Shown here one piece after another: positions 51,001 through 58,058 of a DNA stretch of 64,000 nt (position 1 is the stretch's first letter; every line of letters starts with the position of its first letter). Source of the stretch: Pseudobdellovibrionaceae bacterium. GTDB lineage: Bacteria; Bdellovibrionota; Bdellovibrionia; Bdellovibrionales; Bdellovibrionaceae. Location: positions 62,001 to 126,000 of the forward strand of contig JAHBUS010000003.1 of the NCBI GenBank assembly GCA_019637955.1, written 5' to 3'. The translations under genes and the position numbers were made by a program. The notes beneath the pieces were generated by a model, which did not search any database, was not told the origin of the DNA, and was given only the letters and a program-made list of their open reading frames with translations.

Positions 51001-51854
51001 TGGATCCTTTGGGCCGACGATTCACAAAAAAGGTGAACGGGGTGGTTGAGCGTAAGTTCATGTACGATCTTCAAGGGCGCATTATTGCTGAGCTCAATTC
51101 CGGCAATGTGTTTCTGCGCCGCTATGTTTACGGAACAAGGTCAAATGTGCCTGATTACTACGTTCAGTCGGGGACAGAGTACCGAATGGTCTCAGATCAA
51201 ATTGGCAGCCTTCGTATGGTCGTGAATGCCTCAACCGGCGAAGTCATCCAATCCATTGAGTATGATGAATTCGGCCGGGTCCAAGTGGATACCAATCCCG
51301 GCCTTACGCCTTTTGGGTTCGCAGGCGGTCTTTATGACTGTGATACCGGGCTCGTGAGATTCGGCGCTCGGGACTATGACCCCTATATCGGACGCTGGAC
51401 CTCGAGAGATCCGATCCTCTTCAGTGGAGGCGATGCGAATCTGTATGGGTATGCGGTGAATGATCCGGTGAACTTCATTGATAGGACTGGTAACAGTCCT
51501 GAGGACGTTCGACGGATTCATGGAGTTTTTGGAAGAACTGTAAATGAACTTACGAATGCCGGAATGCGTATGCCAGGATCGGGTTCGTTGGCTGGAAATC
51601 TCAACAATTTGTCTTCGTTTGTCCATACATACAGCGGAGGTAGCTTAGGTAAACCTTTCTTTGGATGCAGGGATCAGGCTACCGTTGCTCAAGAAAACCT
51701 GAGTAACGCCACTGGCTTTGATGATAAATGGGAATTCTCTGTGCAGCGTGCTCCGACAATCATGTTACACTTCCATGTAATTGGGATCTCGTCTAATCCT
51801 CTAGACCCGGTCTTGGTATTAGATCCTTGGAAAAACACTATCGAAGGACGTTAA
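48018..51854 (+). CDS. Secreted Rhs/YD-repeat protein with a C-H-D (papain-like?) C-terminal domain
   Basis: 1278 residues. Signal peptide MRSLVLVILICISYAAAVQA. A shared N-terminal part (SCGSIVQNHNRVLGE, GLGGWLPSNWHFYS) precedes about 900 residues of YD/RHS repeats (FGYDSAERLTSQILANLKV and many more). The Rhs core ends with the conserved closing motif DPILFSGGDANLYGYAVNDP (about 1135-1155). The final 120 residues are unlike the paralogue. They carry C1217 in FFGCRDQATVAQ, H1251/H1253 in MLHFHVIG and D1269 in VLDPWKN, a Cys-His-Asp order seen in papain-fold toxins. Rhs shells enclose and deliver such C-terminal toxins. Here export would start at the Sec system, as no PAAR domain is present. 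A 71-residue membrane protein follows at once. Confidence 0.88.
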   Translation: MRSLVLVILICISYAAAVQADCASERLNLTAWASACTSRDPLVCDNPPNTTANFSIVTYPMPLTGVPTGIQYNCVADCGNFPVVGGIFGYNCASQMKPALAFIDYERPTNSCGSIVQNHNRVLGEVIPVTGTSFSLMYFSSLQAERVGAYKFSTEVSGSFVASTVTGYTFTLKDMLGNIFDYQTFPASANQSYSFTWDGLDHLGQPTLGPKKFEGILAEQATDVPNSLPAFVILGSLKAKMLGLGGWLPSNWHFYSEDAKRVYSATGEFRNVEAIADGSFKRVASLDGALVHYFDSQGRLRLSKTGRTGATITEFTYDSNGFLESLIEPFSQVTLFNRDSSGKLLSIEAPNGKVSTANIDSNGRLTQLTNPKSESYTMTYGIDGLLASFTKPSGIVSSFVFDSNGLLVSDSHSGGMSLTFGGTSSNSTLTTASGLVTTFQKNLVGGLILEDRPDGSRKEVTQTDTTFTIRDRGFVGSIYYGSHPRFGSQARTEYLMTSTGLESRNVNISHAAVLSSSDPFSITTETKEWHLGNSLVKTTQVYTGSTKTTVLTSPLGKQRTIVVDNYERVTSDQIGSQAPVTYTYSSENLTEIAHGSRSMTFAYDNVTNLLTSITNALNEVTSFGYDSAERLTSQILANLKVIYYAYDHDGNLASVTPPGRPAHALVTGAKGVVTSYNPPPLDLISNFSTSYTYNNDRKLTQITQPGSVSITLSYGSTTGLLDSVSIPGSTYTYSYSPSSSILPSAISANGMIMSLTSTAGQLKSYSLYTPFTSFGAYEIYSSLSQGKVSSERVRDGASTDSTVYFGYDNDELLTSSGSITITRNSDDGSVETSVLDNVADEYERNAFGEIERYTVEHSTNGAILEQEFVRDAVGRVTKKTEKYRGADPVVFDYLYDSIGRLSEVKKNTITTATYTYDDNGNRTGGSIRGQSTTASVDDQDRLNEYNVFEYTYSLNGVLTSRTNAMTSTTVNFTYNALGALTEVELTPTKTVSYDLDPLGRRFTKKVNGVVERKFMYDLQGRIIAELNSGNVFLRRYVYGTRSNVPDYYVQSGTEYRMVSDQIGSLRMVVNASTGEVIQSIEYDEFGRVQVDTNPGLTPFGFAGGLYDCDTGLVRFGARDYDPYIGRWTSRDPILFSGGDANLYGYAVNDPVNFIDRTGNSPEDVRRIHGVFGRTVNELTNAGMRMPGSGSLAGNLNNLSSFVHTYSGGSLGKPFFGCRDQATVAQENLSNATGFDDKWEFSVQRAPTIMLHFHVIGISSNPLDPVLVLDPWKNTIEGR

Positions 51855-52070
51855 GTGGCTAAAAATTCTGAAAATACCGTTGCGTGGGCCCTAACCATTT
51901 TGTCTCCGATTGTTTTGTTAGTTACGGGAGTTCTCCTGCCGAACGCGCTGGATATGAGAGGGGATCCATCGGAACAGGAATTTATGAAGAACATGGGTTT
52001 CGTAATATTTTGGTCCTGTATTGCCGGTCTTGGGCTGGGTTTCGGTCTGCTCTTTAAGAATCGAAAGTGA
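51855..52070 (+). CDS. Two-helix membrane protein, candidate immunity to the first Rhs toxin
   Basis: 71 residues from the GTG that touches the Rhs stop; AAGGA lies in the last Rhs codons, so expression is coupled. Two hydrophobic helices (AWALTILSPIVLLVTGVLLP; IFWSCIAGLGLGFGLLF) flank a short acidic loop (MRGDPSEQEF). Small membrane proteins in this position commonly protect against envelope-acting or cytoplasm-entering toxins. The assignment rests on position and size, not homology. Confidence 0.7.
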   Translation: MAKNSENTVAWALTILSPIVLLVTGVLLPNALDMRGDPSEQEFMKNMGFVIFWSCIAGLGLGFGLLFKNRK

Positions 52071-52178
52071 CGTTAGGGCTCGCCGTATATTTGAAAAGCT
52101 AGGCTATGAAATTACATCTTTTCAGAGTGCTGGTCGGGTCTGTAAGGCATGCCTGTAGTCGCGCGCTGCGATAGTATA

Positions 52179-52243
52179 ATTAATAATAGTTGAACAATGT
52201 CTTTATCGATCGTTTGAATATATCCAAACGATATATAGATGCG
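52179..52243 (+). promoter_or_regulatory. Upstream block of the second Rhs gene
   Basis: GTTGAAC (52189), AATATATCCAA (52217) and TATATAGATGCG (52232) mirror the block before the first Rhs gene. An 8-base inverted repeat, ATCGTTTG and CAAACGAT around AATATATC, spans the centre. The 210-base gap 52071-52280 has no other gene. Confidence 0.5.
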
Positions 52244-52280
52244 CCATCCATGACTAGGGTGTTTGCGCAGGGGGAATTTT

Positions 52281-55200
52281 ATGAAAATGCTAGTTAACTT
52301 GTCTGTGTTTGCTCTAGTGGTTGCTTCCCAGAGCACCTTCGCGCAAACGATCTGCTCAAGCGGAGTTCGAACTAGTGTAAAAAACGTATTCGATTACTGC
52401 GCTAGTCTGAATGCCCTCGGTACACAGTGCTCTCCAGATGGTGGAGTCACCTTCGTCTCCAAAGTCTACATGATGCGGTCGATTCCCATGGTCGTAGGAT
52501 CAAACAAGTACATTCAGTATTCGTGTGATGAGTATATTTGCGGTTCAAATCAAATCCGCTGGTCTGTTGCCGATGCAGCAGGGTGCGCTGACGGGTTATT
52601 TGCAATTCAGCAAAACCAAGACTTCAAAGCGCCCTCGCTTACATGCGGATCTATTATTCAGAATGAAAACCGGAACCTTGGTGAGAGAATTCCTGTCGTT
52701 GGAACCAGCTTCGATCTTGTTTATTTTTCTCAATATCAGTTTGGTAGGACGTCTCATTATTCAGTAAACGTTCCGTTAACCGGTTCAACCTATGATTCAA
52801 ATATTCTAGGGTATTCAGTAACAGTTAAAGACAATCAGGGAAATACCGTAGATGCAGCTAGCTATTCGGTCGCACCGAATCTGTCTTATAATTACCAATG
52901 GGGTGGCAAGGACATCAGTAACATCCTCTTGCAAGGACCTCGTGAGTTCCAGGTCATCGTTTCGCAATCGGGCAGTGATTTCAGCCCATCGCTCACAAAT
53001 AAAGTCGTTGTAGGCACCGTGCTTGCTAAAAAGATTGGATTGGGCGGGTGGCTTCCGAGCAACTGGCACTTCTATTCCTATGATACTCAGACTCTTTTTT
53101 CGGCTGATGGTACCAACAGAAAGGTCATTGGGATTGCCGATTCGGGCTACACGCGGGTTGCTGAGCTCAATGGCCGAGAGGTTTACTATTTTTACTCAAA
53201 CGGGAACCTCGCATTCGTTAAGCTCGGCGTCACGGGCCAGACCGTTCTGACTTTCAATTACGATGGTAGTGGCCGGATCACCTCGATCCAGGAGCCGTTC
53301 TCACGCACCACAACGATTTCAAGGACCTCAGGGGTCGCGACATCCATTACATCACCCTACGGTAAAGTCACCCAGCTCACAATCGACGGAAACAATGACT
53401 TAGTTGGAGTTGAAGACCCAACTTCGGCTGAATATTCAATGACTTATCACTCGACCAGTGGATTGCTCACGACCTTCACCAAGCCGAATCTCGCCACAAA
53501 TTCTTTTACCTACGATTCCGAAGGAAACCTAACTTTAGACTCTCATTCGGGTGGATTAAGCTGGGCATTGTCGCAATCTGGAAACCAGGTAAATCTGACG
53601 AGTGCGGTGGGGAGAGTTTCTAGCTTTCAGAAAGATCTTGTGGCTGAAACGACCCGTGAAGACCGTCCGGACTCATCTAGCCGTGTTGTCCAAAGTTCCG
53701 ACTACCTGGAATCCGTCACGGACCGGCTTTTCTCCAGTAGCACAAACTATTCCAGCCATCCGCGCTTTGGCGCTCAGGCCCGAAAGATTTCCAGTTCTTC
53801 GGCATCAGGTCTAGCTGCCCGATCGACAACATTCAGTCATAGCGAGTCGCTTTCAAACGTAGCAGATCCATTCTCGGTGACGGCACTGCAAACCCAGTTT
53901 CACCATGGAAATAGTTCCGTAATCACGACGGTCTCTTATAGCGGTAGCACGAAGACTGAGACCGTGACCACTCCCTTGAACCGCACACAGGTCACCGAGT
54001 TCGATCAGTACCAGCGCCCGGTGGAAATCCAGTTGGGCAATCAGACGCCAGTGGTGATCTCGTACGACAATGAAAAGCTTGACGAGGTGACTCAAGGATC
54101 GCGTGTTTGGGCGTTTGCGTACGACAGCTTAAGCGGACTGCTGGAGTCTGTAACCGATCCCCTCAGCCAAACGACAATGTTCGGTTATGACAATGCCGAA
54201 AGACTCACTTACAAGATCTTTCCGGATCTGTCTGAAGTTCACTATGGTTACGATGGCGTTGGAAACCTTGTCTCTGTCCAGCCGCCAAATCGCCCAATGC
54301 ACTACTTTACGTTCAACTCAAAGGAACTGCTGGCGACTTATGATCCCCCGAGCCTTTCGGTTGGGCCAACCTACGGAACCTCGTTGACGTATAACTCTGA
54401 TGGGCAGCTCACAAAAATGCTCCGACCGGACGCAAAGGAAATCAACTACACGTATAACGGTACAACTGGACGGCTGACCTCGGTGAATGCCGACGGCGTC
54501 AATACGACATTCGGATACACATGGCAGTCGGCATCGCCACAGACGGTCACCAATGGATCGAAAAGCTTTTACTATGAGTATGCTGGCGGAGTTCCGAATT
54601 ACGTAGACTTTAGTTACACCGGTGCGACCATTCGGTATCTCCTAGAGTCTGTAAACGCTGCGGGAAAAGTCACTGCGGAAAAGATTCGTGATGCGAGCAG
54701 CACCTATGCGACAATTGGATTTAGCTATGACAACGATGAGCTCTTGACTGGTGCGGGAAGTTTAATTTTTACAAGAAACGTTCCAAATGGCCAGATTACG
54801 GCTGCGGTCCTGGACGACGTTGCCGATTCTTGGACTTATAACTCTTTCGGTGAGATCGAGACTTATATTTCCACTCATGCAATTGCGGGCGATCTTTATG
54901 AAGTTGAGTTTAACCGTGACTTAATGGGACGAGTGACTGAGAAGGTCGAGTCCTACAAGGGCGAGCAGCTGAAGAGCACTCAATATGTCTACGATTCCCT
55001 CGGCCGTCTCAGCGAGGTGAAGCGTGATAATGTGACGGAGTCGACTTACACTTACGATTCAAACGGAAATCGCACGGGCGGATCAGTCCGTGGACAAACA
55101 ACAACCGCGACTTATGACGATCAAGACCGTTTAAAAGCCTATAACGTTTTTGCACTGACCTATGGATTGAATGGTGAACTCGCAACAAAAACAAACACGC

Positions 55201-56126
55201 TGACTTCGACAGTTTCGAGCTATACCTATGATGTCAATGGCGCGCTCACTCAAGTGGTCGTTTCGCCGTCGAAGACCATCGATTACGAGCTGGATCCGGT
55301 TGGCCGTAGATTTACAAAAAAAATCAATGGAACTCTGGATCGTAAATTCATCTACGATTTTCAAAACCGTATTGTCGCGGAGCTGGGCTCCAGCAACTTA
55401 ATCACCAAGCGCTACGTTTACGGCTCCAAGGTAAATGTTCCAGATTACTACGTCGCTGGAGGTGTGAACTATCGAATGGTGACTGATCACCTTGGAAGTC
55501 TGCGTATGGTTGTGAATGCTTCCACTGGTGAAGTCATTCAGGTGATGGAATACGACGAGTTCGGCCGCGTCCGATTTGATACAAACCCTGGTCTGACTCC
55601 ATTCGGGTTTGCCGCAGGCTTGTATGACTGTGACACGGGGCTCGTGAGATATGGGACGCGTGATTACGATCCCTATTTCGGCCGCTGGATGAGCAAAGAT
55701 CCGATCCTGTTTAGTGGTGGGGACTCGAATCTGTATGGGTATGTGATGAGTGATCCGGTGAATTGGGTAGATGAATCAGGTCAGAACCGAGTTTCCTCTA
55801 AAAGGATTCATGACCCAGCTGGGTCTGGCGGAGGAGGCGGTGGAGTTGGCTCGGGAAGTGGAGCTGCTGGCGGACTTTCGATTAAAGCCACGCAAAGTTG
55901 TCCTAACATATCTTCGGTTATTTCACCGAAGATACAGAGTCAGATGGTTCAGCGAGGCTGGAATAATGAGATGATTAATAGAGCGATATCCACTCCTGGC
56001 ATCGCAGCGCAAGGAAAGTTCGGTCCAGCTACGCGGTATGTGGATCCAGGATCAGGTCAGTCTATAGTCATCGATAATGCTACAGGCCAGATTTTCCATG
56101 TAGGCGGACCTGGCTTTAAGTATTAG
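52281..56126 (+). CDS. Secreted Rhs/YD-repeat protein with colicin-E5-like RNase domain
   Basis: The ATG at 52281 with GGGGGA upstream gives 1281 residues; signal peptide MKMLVNLSVFALVVASQSTFA. It is a close paralogue of the preceding Rhs protein over the whole shell and the closing motif DPILFSGGDSNLYGY, but then diverges. A Gly/Ser linker (AGSGGGGGGVGSGSGAAGG) leads to about 65 residues that match the colicin E5-type ribonuclease pattern: QSQMVQRGWNNEMINRAIST, GPATRYVDPGSGQSIVIDN, ATGQIFHVGGPGFKY. Colicin E5 cuts the anticodon loop of tRNAs with a queuosine-type first position. An equivalent anti-tRNA toxin is the best reading. The next small gene is its likely immunity. Confidence 0.88.
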   Translation: MKMLVNLSVFALVVASQSTFAQTICSSGVRTSVKNVFDYCASLNALGTQCSPDGGVTFVSKVYMMRSIPMVVGSNKYIQYSCDEYICGSNQIRWSVADAAGCADGLFAIQQNQDFKAPSLTCGSIIQNENRNLGERIPVVGTSFDLVYFSQYQFGRTSHYSVNVPLTGSTYDSNILGYSVTVKDNQGNTVDAASYSVAPNLSYNYQWGGKDISNILLQGPREFQVIVSQSGSDFSPSLTNKVVVGTVLAKKIGLGGWLPSNWHFYSYDTQTLFSADGTNRKVIGIADSGYTRVAELNGREVYYFYSNGNLAFVKLGVTGQTVLTFNYDGSGRITSIQEPFSRTTTISRTSGVATSITSPYGKVTQLTIDGNNDLVGVEDPTSAEYSMTYHSTSGLLTTFTKPNLATNSFTYDSEGNLTLDSHSGGLSWALSQSGNQVNLTSAVGRVSSFQKDLVAETTREDRPDSSSRVVQSSDYLESVTDRLFSSSTNYSSHPRFGAQARKISSSSASGLAARSTTFSHSESLSNVADPFSVTALQTQFHHGNSSVITTVSYSGSTKTETVTTPLNRTQVTEFDQYQRPVEIQLGNQTPVVISYDNEKLDEVTQGSRVWAFAYDSLSGLLESVTDPLSQTTMFGYDNAERLTYKIFPDLSEVHYGYDGVGNLVSVQPPNRPMHYFTFNSKELLATYDPPSLSVGPTYGTSLTYNSDGQLTKMLRPDAKEINYTYNGTTGRLTSVNADGVNTTFGYTWQSASPQTVTNGSKSFYYEYAGGVPNYVDFSYTGATIRYLLESVNAAGKVTAEKIRDASSTYATIGFSYDNDELLTGAGSLIFTRNVPNGQITAAVLDDVADSWTYNSFGEIETYISTHAIAGDLYEVEFNRDLMGRVTEKVESYKGEQLKSTQYVYDSLGRLSEVKRDNVTESTYTYDSNGNRTGGSVRGQTTTATYDDQDRLKAYNVFALTYGLNGELATKTNTLTSTVSSYTYDVNGALTQVVVSPSKTIDYELDPVGRRFTKKINGTLDRKFIYDFQNRIVAELGSSNLITKRYVYGSKVNVPDYYVAGGVNYRMVTDHLGSLRMVVNASTGEVIQVMEYDEFGRVRFDTNPGLTPFGFAAGLYDCDTGLVRYGTRDYDPYFGRWMSKDPILFSGGDSNLYGYVMSDPVNWVDESGQNRVSSKRIHDPAGSGGGGGGVGSGSGAAGGLSIKATQSCPNISSVISPKIQSQMVQRGWNNEMINRAISTPGIAAQGKFGPATRYVDPGSGQSIVIDNATGQIFHVGGPGFKY

Positions 56127-56136
56127 ACTGAGACGT

Positions 56137-56370
56137 ATGACCGAAACGATATTTTTAAGATTGGAAGATGAAGATATTGATGTCTGGCGGCCTGTCTGTG
56201 CAGAAAAAGTTCTCGGGGGAGAGGGATACAGAATTTTGTCCTCGCCCCAGAACTTTATTCCCGATGGCGAAAAATGGGAATTTGACCTCGGTTCGGTTGT
56301 CTTAGTTGAAGAGAGAGAGCTCGAAGGTCGACTGGTAAAAGTCGCAATTTCCAAGATATCGATTAGTTAA
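56137..56370 (+). CDS. Small acidic protein, candidate immunity to the E5-like toxin
   Basis: 77 residues, starting 10 bases after the Rhs stop. It opens MTETIFLRLEDEDIDVWRPV and has EKWEFDLGSVVLVEE. This DVWRPV ... WEF pattern is one I recognise from a widespread family of small soluble proteins with no fixed function. It is strongly acidic, as expected of a protein that mimics tRNA and blocks a basic RNase, as ImmE5 does. The function rests on position and charge. Confidence 0.65.
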   Translation: MTETIFLRLEDEDIDVWRPVCAEKVLGGEGYRILSSPQNFIPDGEKWEFDLGSVVLVEERELEGRLVKVAISKISIS

Positions 56371-56457
56371 GTTTTTTCGAAATAAGGGTGCGGAGCTTGT
56401 GTAAATCAGATGTACATCCCACAACCCAACCTTCCTAAAAACCCTAAGGGTATTTGA

Positions 56458-56652
56458 ATGAAGCCAACTTTTGGTTCAGGCGTTCCATTTAAAACACTTG
56501 CTGTAGTCTTGCTCTTGGGTCCTCTAGGCATCTTTTGCAAAGATTTGGTGGCAAGGCATGATTTAGGCTCCGTAGTTGGAATAGCAATACTCCTTATAGT
56601 TGAAATTTTATTGCTTATTTCCATTTATAGAGATTTCCGAAAACATACCTAG
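56458..56652 (+). CDS. Small two-helix membrane protein, orphan
   Basis: 64 residues: a charged start (MKPTFGSGVPFK), helix TLAVVLLLGPLGIFCKDLVA, loop RHDLGSVVG, helix IAILLIVEILLLISIY and a basic tail. The palindrome ACCCT-A-AGGGT overlaps its ribosome-binding site. Size and layout resemble the 71-residue partner of the first Rhs protein, so it could be an orphan immunity gene left by toxin-tip exchange. That is speculation. Coding status is moderately sure. Confidence 0.5.
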   Translation: MKPTFGSGVPFKTLAVVLLLGPLGIFCKDLVARHDLGSVVGIAILLIVEILLLISIYRDFRKHT

Positions 56653-56733
56653 TGATGAGATAGAGAATCTGCATTTATGACTGCAGAATCTACCCCTGAT
56701 TGCTCCTCCACGAACTCGCTGGTTTTTGGATGT

Positions 56734-56815
56734 GGCTTGGATGGCCTCCTGGAGACTCAGGCGATGTCCTCGTTGGTCGTCCATCCAAGCCTTGACAGTT
56801 CCGCGCCTCCGGCGC
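56734..56815. repeat. Cluster of inverted repeats in a gene-poor stretch
   Basis: GGCTTGGATGG (56734-56744) pairs with CCATCCAAGCC (56781-56791), and GCGCC-TCC-GGCGC lies at 56803-56815. The whole gap 56653-56862 is GC-rich against the AT-rich genes to its left, and reads as an insertion scar or relic rather than a gene. Confidence 0.45.
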
Positions 56816-56862
56816 TGCACCTACATGGCCGCGTTCACAGCTCTGGGCCTCCGCCCCGACGC

Positions 56863-57006
56863 TTAGATGCCTCGGCTGAGGGTGTCTTTGGTGGATTTGA
56901 TATAGTCTTTGAGGAGGATGGACATCACTTCTTTTTCGTTCAGGGAAAGATAAACGATGAACTTTCCGGGAACATCTAAGTGCACTTTCGTGCCCGTTTC
57001 GATCAT
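56863..57006 (-). CDS. Possible 47-residue protein or gene fragment
   Basis: The minus-strand frame from the ATG at 57006 reads MIETGTKVHLDVPG, then FIVYLSLNEKEVMSILLKDY, and ends TLSRGI. Codon choice is normal for this genome and the peptide looks protein-like, but there is no clear ribosome-binding site. It follows the 125-residue gene by 33 bases in the same direction. It may be a small real gene or the end of a broken one. Confidence 0.35.
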   Translation of the reverse strand: MIETGTKVHLDVPGKFIVYLSLNEKEVMSILLKDYIKSTKDTLSRGI

Positions 57007-57039
57007 GGAGACCAGCCGAGCATTTTAACGGCTCGCTTC

Positions 57040-57417
57040 TCATGGACTCTCGGTCTGTCGCTCAAACACGTAAATCAGCTCGTCTTCTCCCAGCGGCAAA
57101 CGCAAGTGCAGCCGATCCCCATGGATCTCAAAGGGCGTAGCCGACGAGCGACCCAGCTGCATGTCGGTGTCCTGCCCGCAAGACGAGTTGTTCTCGGCAT
57201 CGACCTCGGTGATGGTCTGCTTCAAGAGTCCATCCTGGATTTCGTACTTGGCCCAGCGTCGACAAAAGCCGCGTTCGCCGAGGCGGTGGTAAAACAGCTC
57301 GTTGCGGTCACTGGATTCAAACGAAAAGGTGATCTTCAAATCGGGATTCGGGGGCGCCATCGGCGCCCCTTGATAAAGAAGTCCCACAAAAAACCAAACA
57401 CCCAAGATTGAATTCAT
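57040..57417 (-). CDS. Small probable exported protein
   Basis: 125 residues. MNSILGVWFFVGLLYQGAPMA is a short hydrophobic N-terminus that could be a signal peptide or anchor. The mature part, DLKITFSFESSDRNELFYHR, AKYEIQDGLLKQTITEVD, and the end HLRLPLGEDELIYVFER, looks like a small beta-barrel, possibly of lipocalin type. Two Cys (GFCRRW, SSCGQD) could pair. It lies 9 bases after the gene ending at 57427, so the two form an operon. Confidence 0.72.
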   Translation of the reverse strand: MNSILGVWFFVGLLYQGAPMAPPNPDLKITFSFESSDRNELFYHRLGERGFCRRWAKYEIQDGLLKQTITEVDAENNSSCGQDTDMQLGRSSATPFEIHGDRLHLRLPLGEDELIYVFERQTESP

Positions 57418-57426
57418 GGCCCTCAG

Positions 57427-57819
57427 TTACTGGATCACGAGGGTTTTTTCAAGGTAGGTTCCGTCTCCGTTCAAGAAACGCAGTGCGTGCGTCCCGGCCG
57501 GGAGTTTTCCGAGGCGGATGTCTTTCTGAAAGGGCATCAGCACCATCAGGCACATGCCTTGTTTGACGATGGCGATGGACTTGATGTCGTGATGAAACGC
57601 ATCCACGTCCTTTTGCTCCGAGCGCGACCAGCGGTAGCAGCCGTTGGGGAACACGCCGTTGATCACCACGTAGGAGTCCGAATTGGAGTCGAACCCACCC
57701 GGAACAAAGGCCCCGCTGATGCCGATTTGCACTTCTTTTTCATCGGGAGCGAGTTGAGCCTGGGCCAGGGGAGCGGCAACGAGAAGCAAAGCGGCGGTCC
57801 ATTTCGAGAGACGTTTCAT
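57427..57819 (-). CDS. Small exported protein
   Basis: 130 residues; signal peptide MKRLSKWTAALLLVAAPLAQA cut before QLAPDEK. The mature domain is beta-rich: EVQIGISGAFVPGGFDSNSD, YVVINGVFPNGCYRWSRSEQ, SIAIVKQGMCLMVLMPFQKD, GTHALRFLNGDGTYLEKTLV, with two Cys. It has an immunoglobulin-like look but no known family that I can name. A perfect 14-base palindrome lies 73 bases upstream of its start (57892-57905). Confidence 0.8.
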   Translation of the reverse strand: MKRLSKWTAALLLVAAPLAQAQLAPDEKEVQIGISGAFVPGGFDSNSDSYVVINGVFPNGCYRWSRSEQKDVDAFHHDIKSIAIVKQGMCLMVLMPFQKDIRLGKLPAGTHALRFLNGDGTYLEKTLVIQ

Positions 57820-57891
57820 AAATCCTCCAGTGTTGTGAGCCCGGTGGGCTCGGTTTCTGGCACCAACCTAGTCTCTTTGGAGGCAAAACAT

Positions 57892-57905
57892 ATGACGGCC
57901 GTCAT
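57892..57905. promoter_or_regulatory. Perfect palindrome ATGACGGCCGTCAT
   Basis: A 14-base palindrome with no spacer, in the 239-base gap between the divergent genes starting at 57819 and 58059. It is an operator candidate for the minus-strand pair. Confidence 0.4.
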
Positions 57906-58021
57906 GAATGCAGTGCAAAAACTAGGGCCGGGCGTAGGGCTAGCCCAGGTTCGAGATGAGGTTTTCTAAGCTAAAAATAGAGCCCGCTTGTGAAAGGCCG
58001 TGGGAGCCCTCTTGATAATTC

Positions 58022-58053
58022 CCTAATTTAGGACGATAATAACCTAAAGTAGG
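58022..58053 (+). promoter_or_regulatory. Two operator-like palindromes 21 bp apart
   Basis: CCTAA-T-TTAGG (58022-58032) and CCTA-AAG-TAGG (58043-58053) have centres 21 bases apart, two helical turns, just before the ATG at 58059. The second overlaps the ribosome-binding AGG. This is the classic layout for an autorepressing toxin-antitoxin-type regulator. Confidence 0.6.
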
Positions 58054-58058
58054 TAATT

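Noticed and set aside
48018-56126. Rhs proteins as type VI secretion effectors
   Set aside because: No PAAR domain, no VgrG or adaptor gene nearby, and both start with Sec-type signal peptides.
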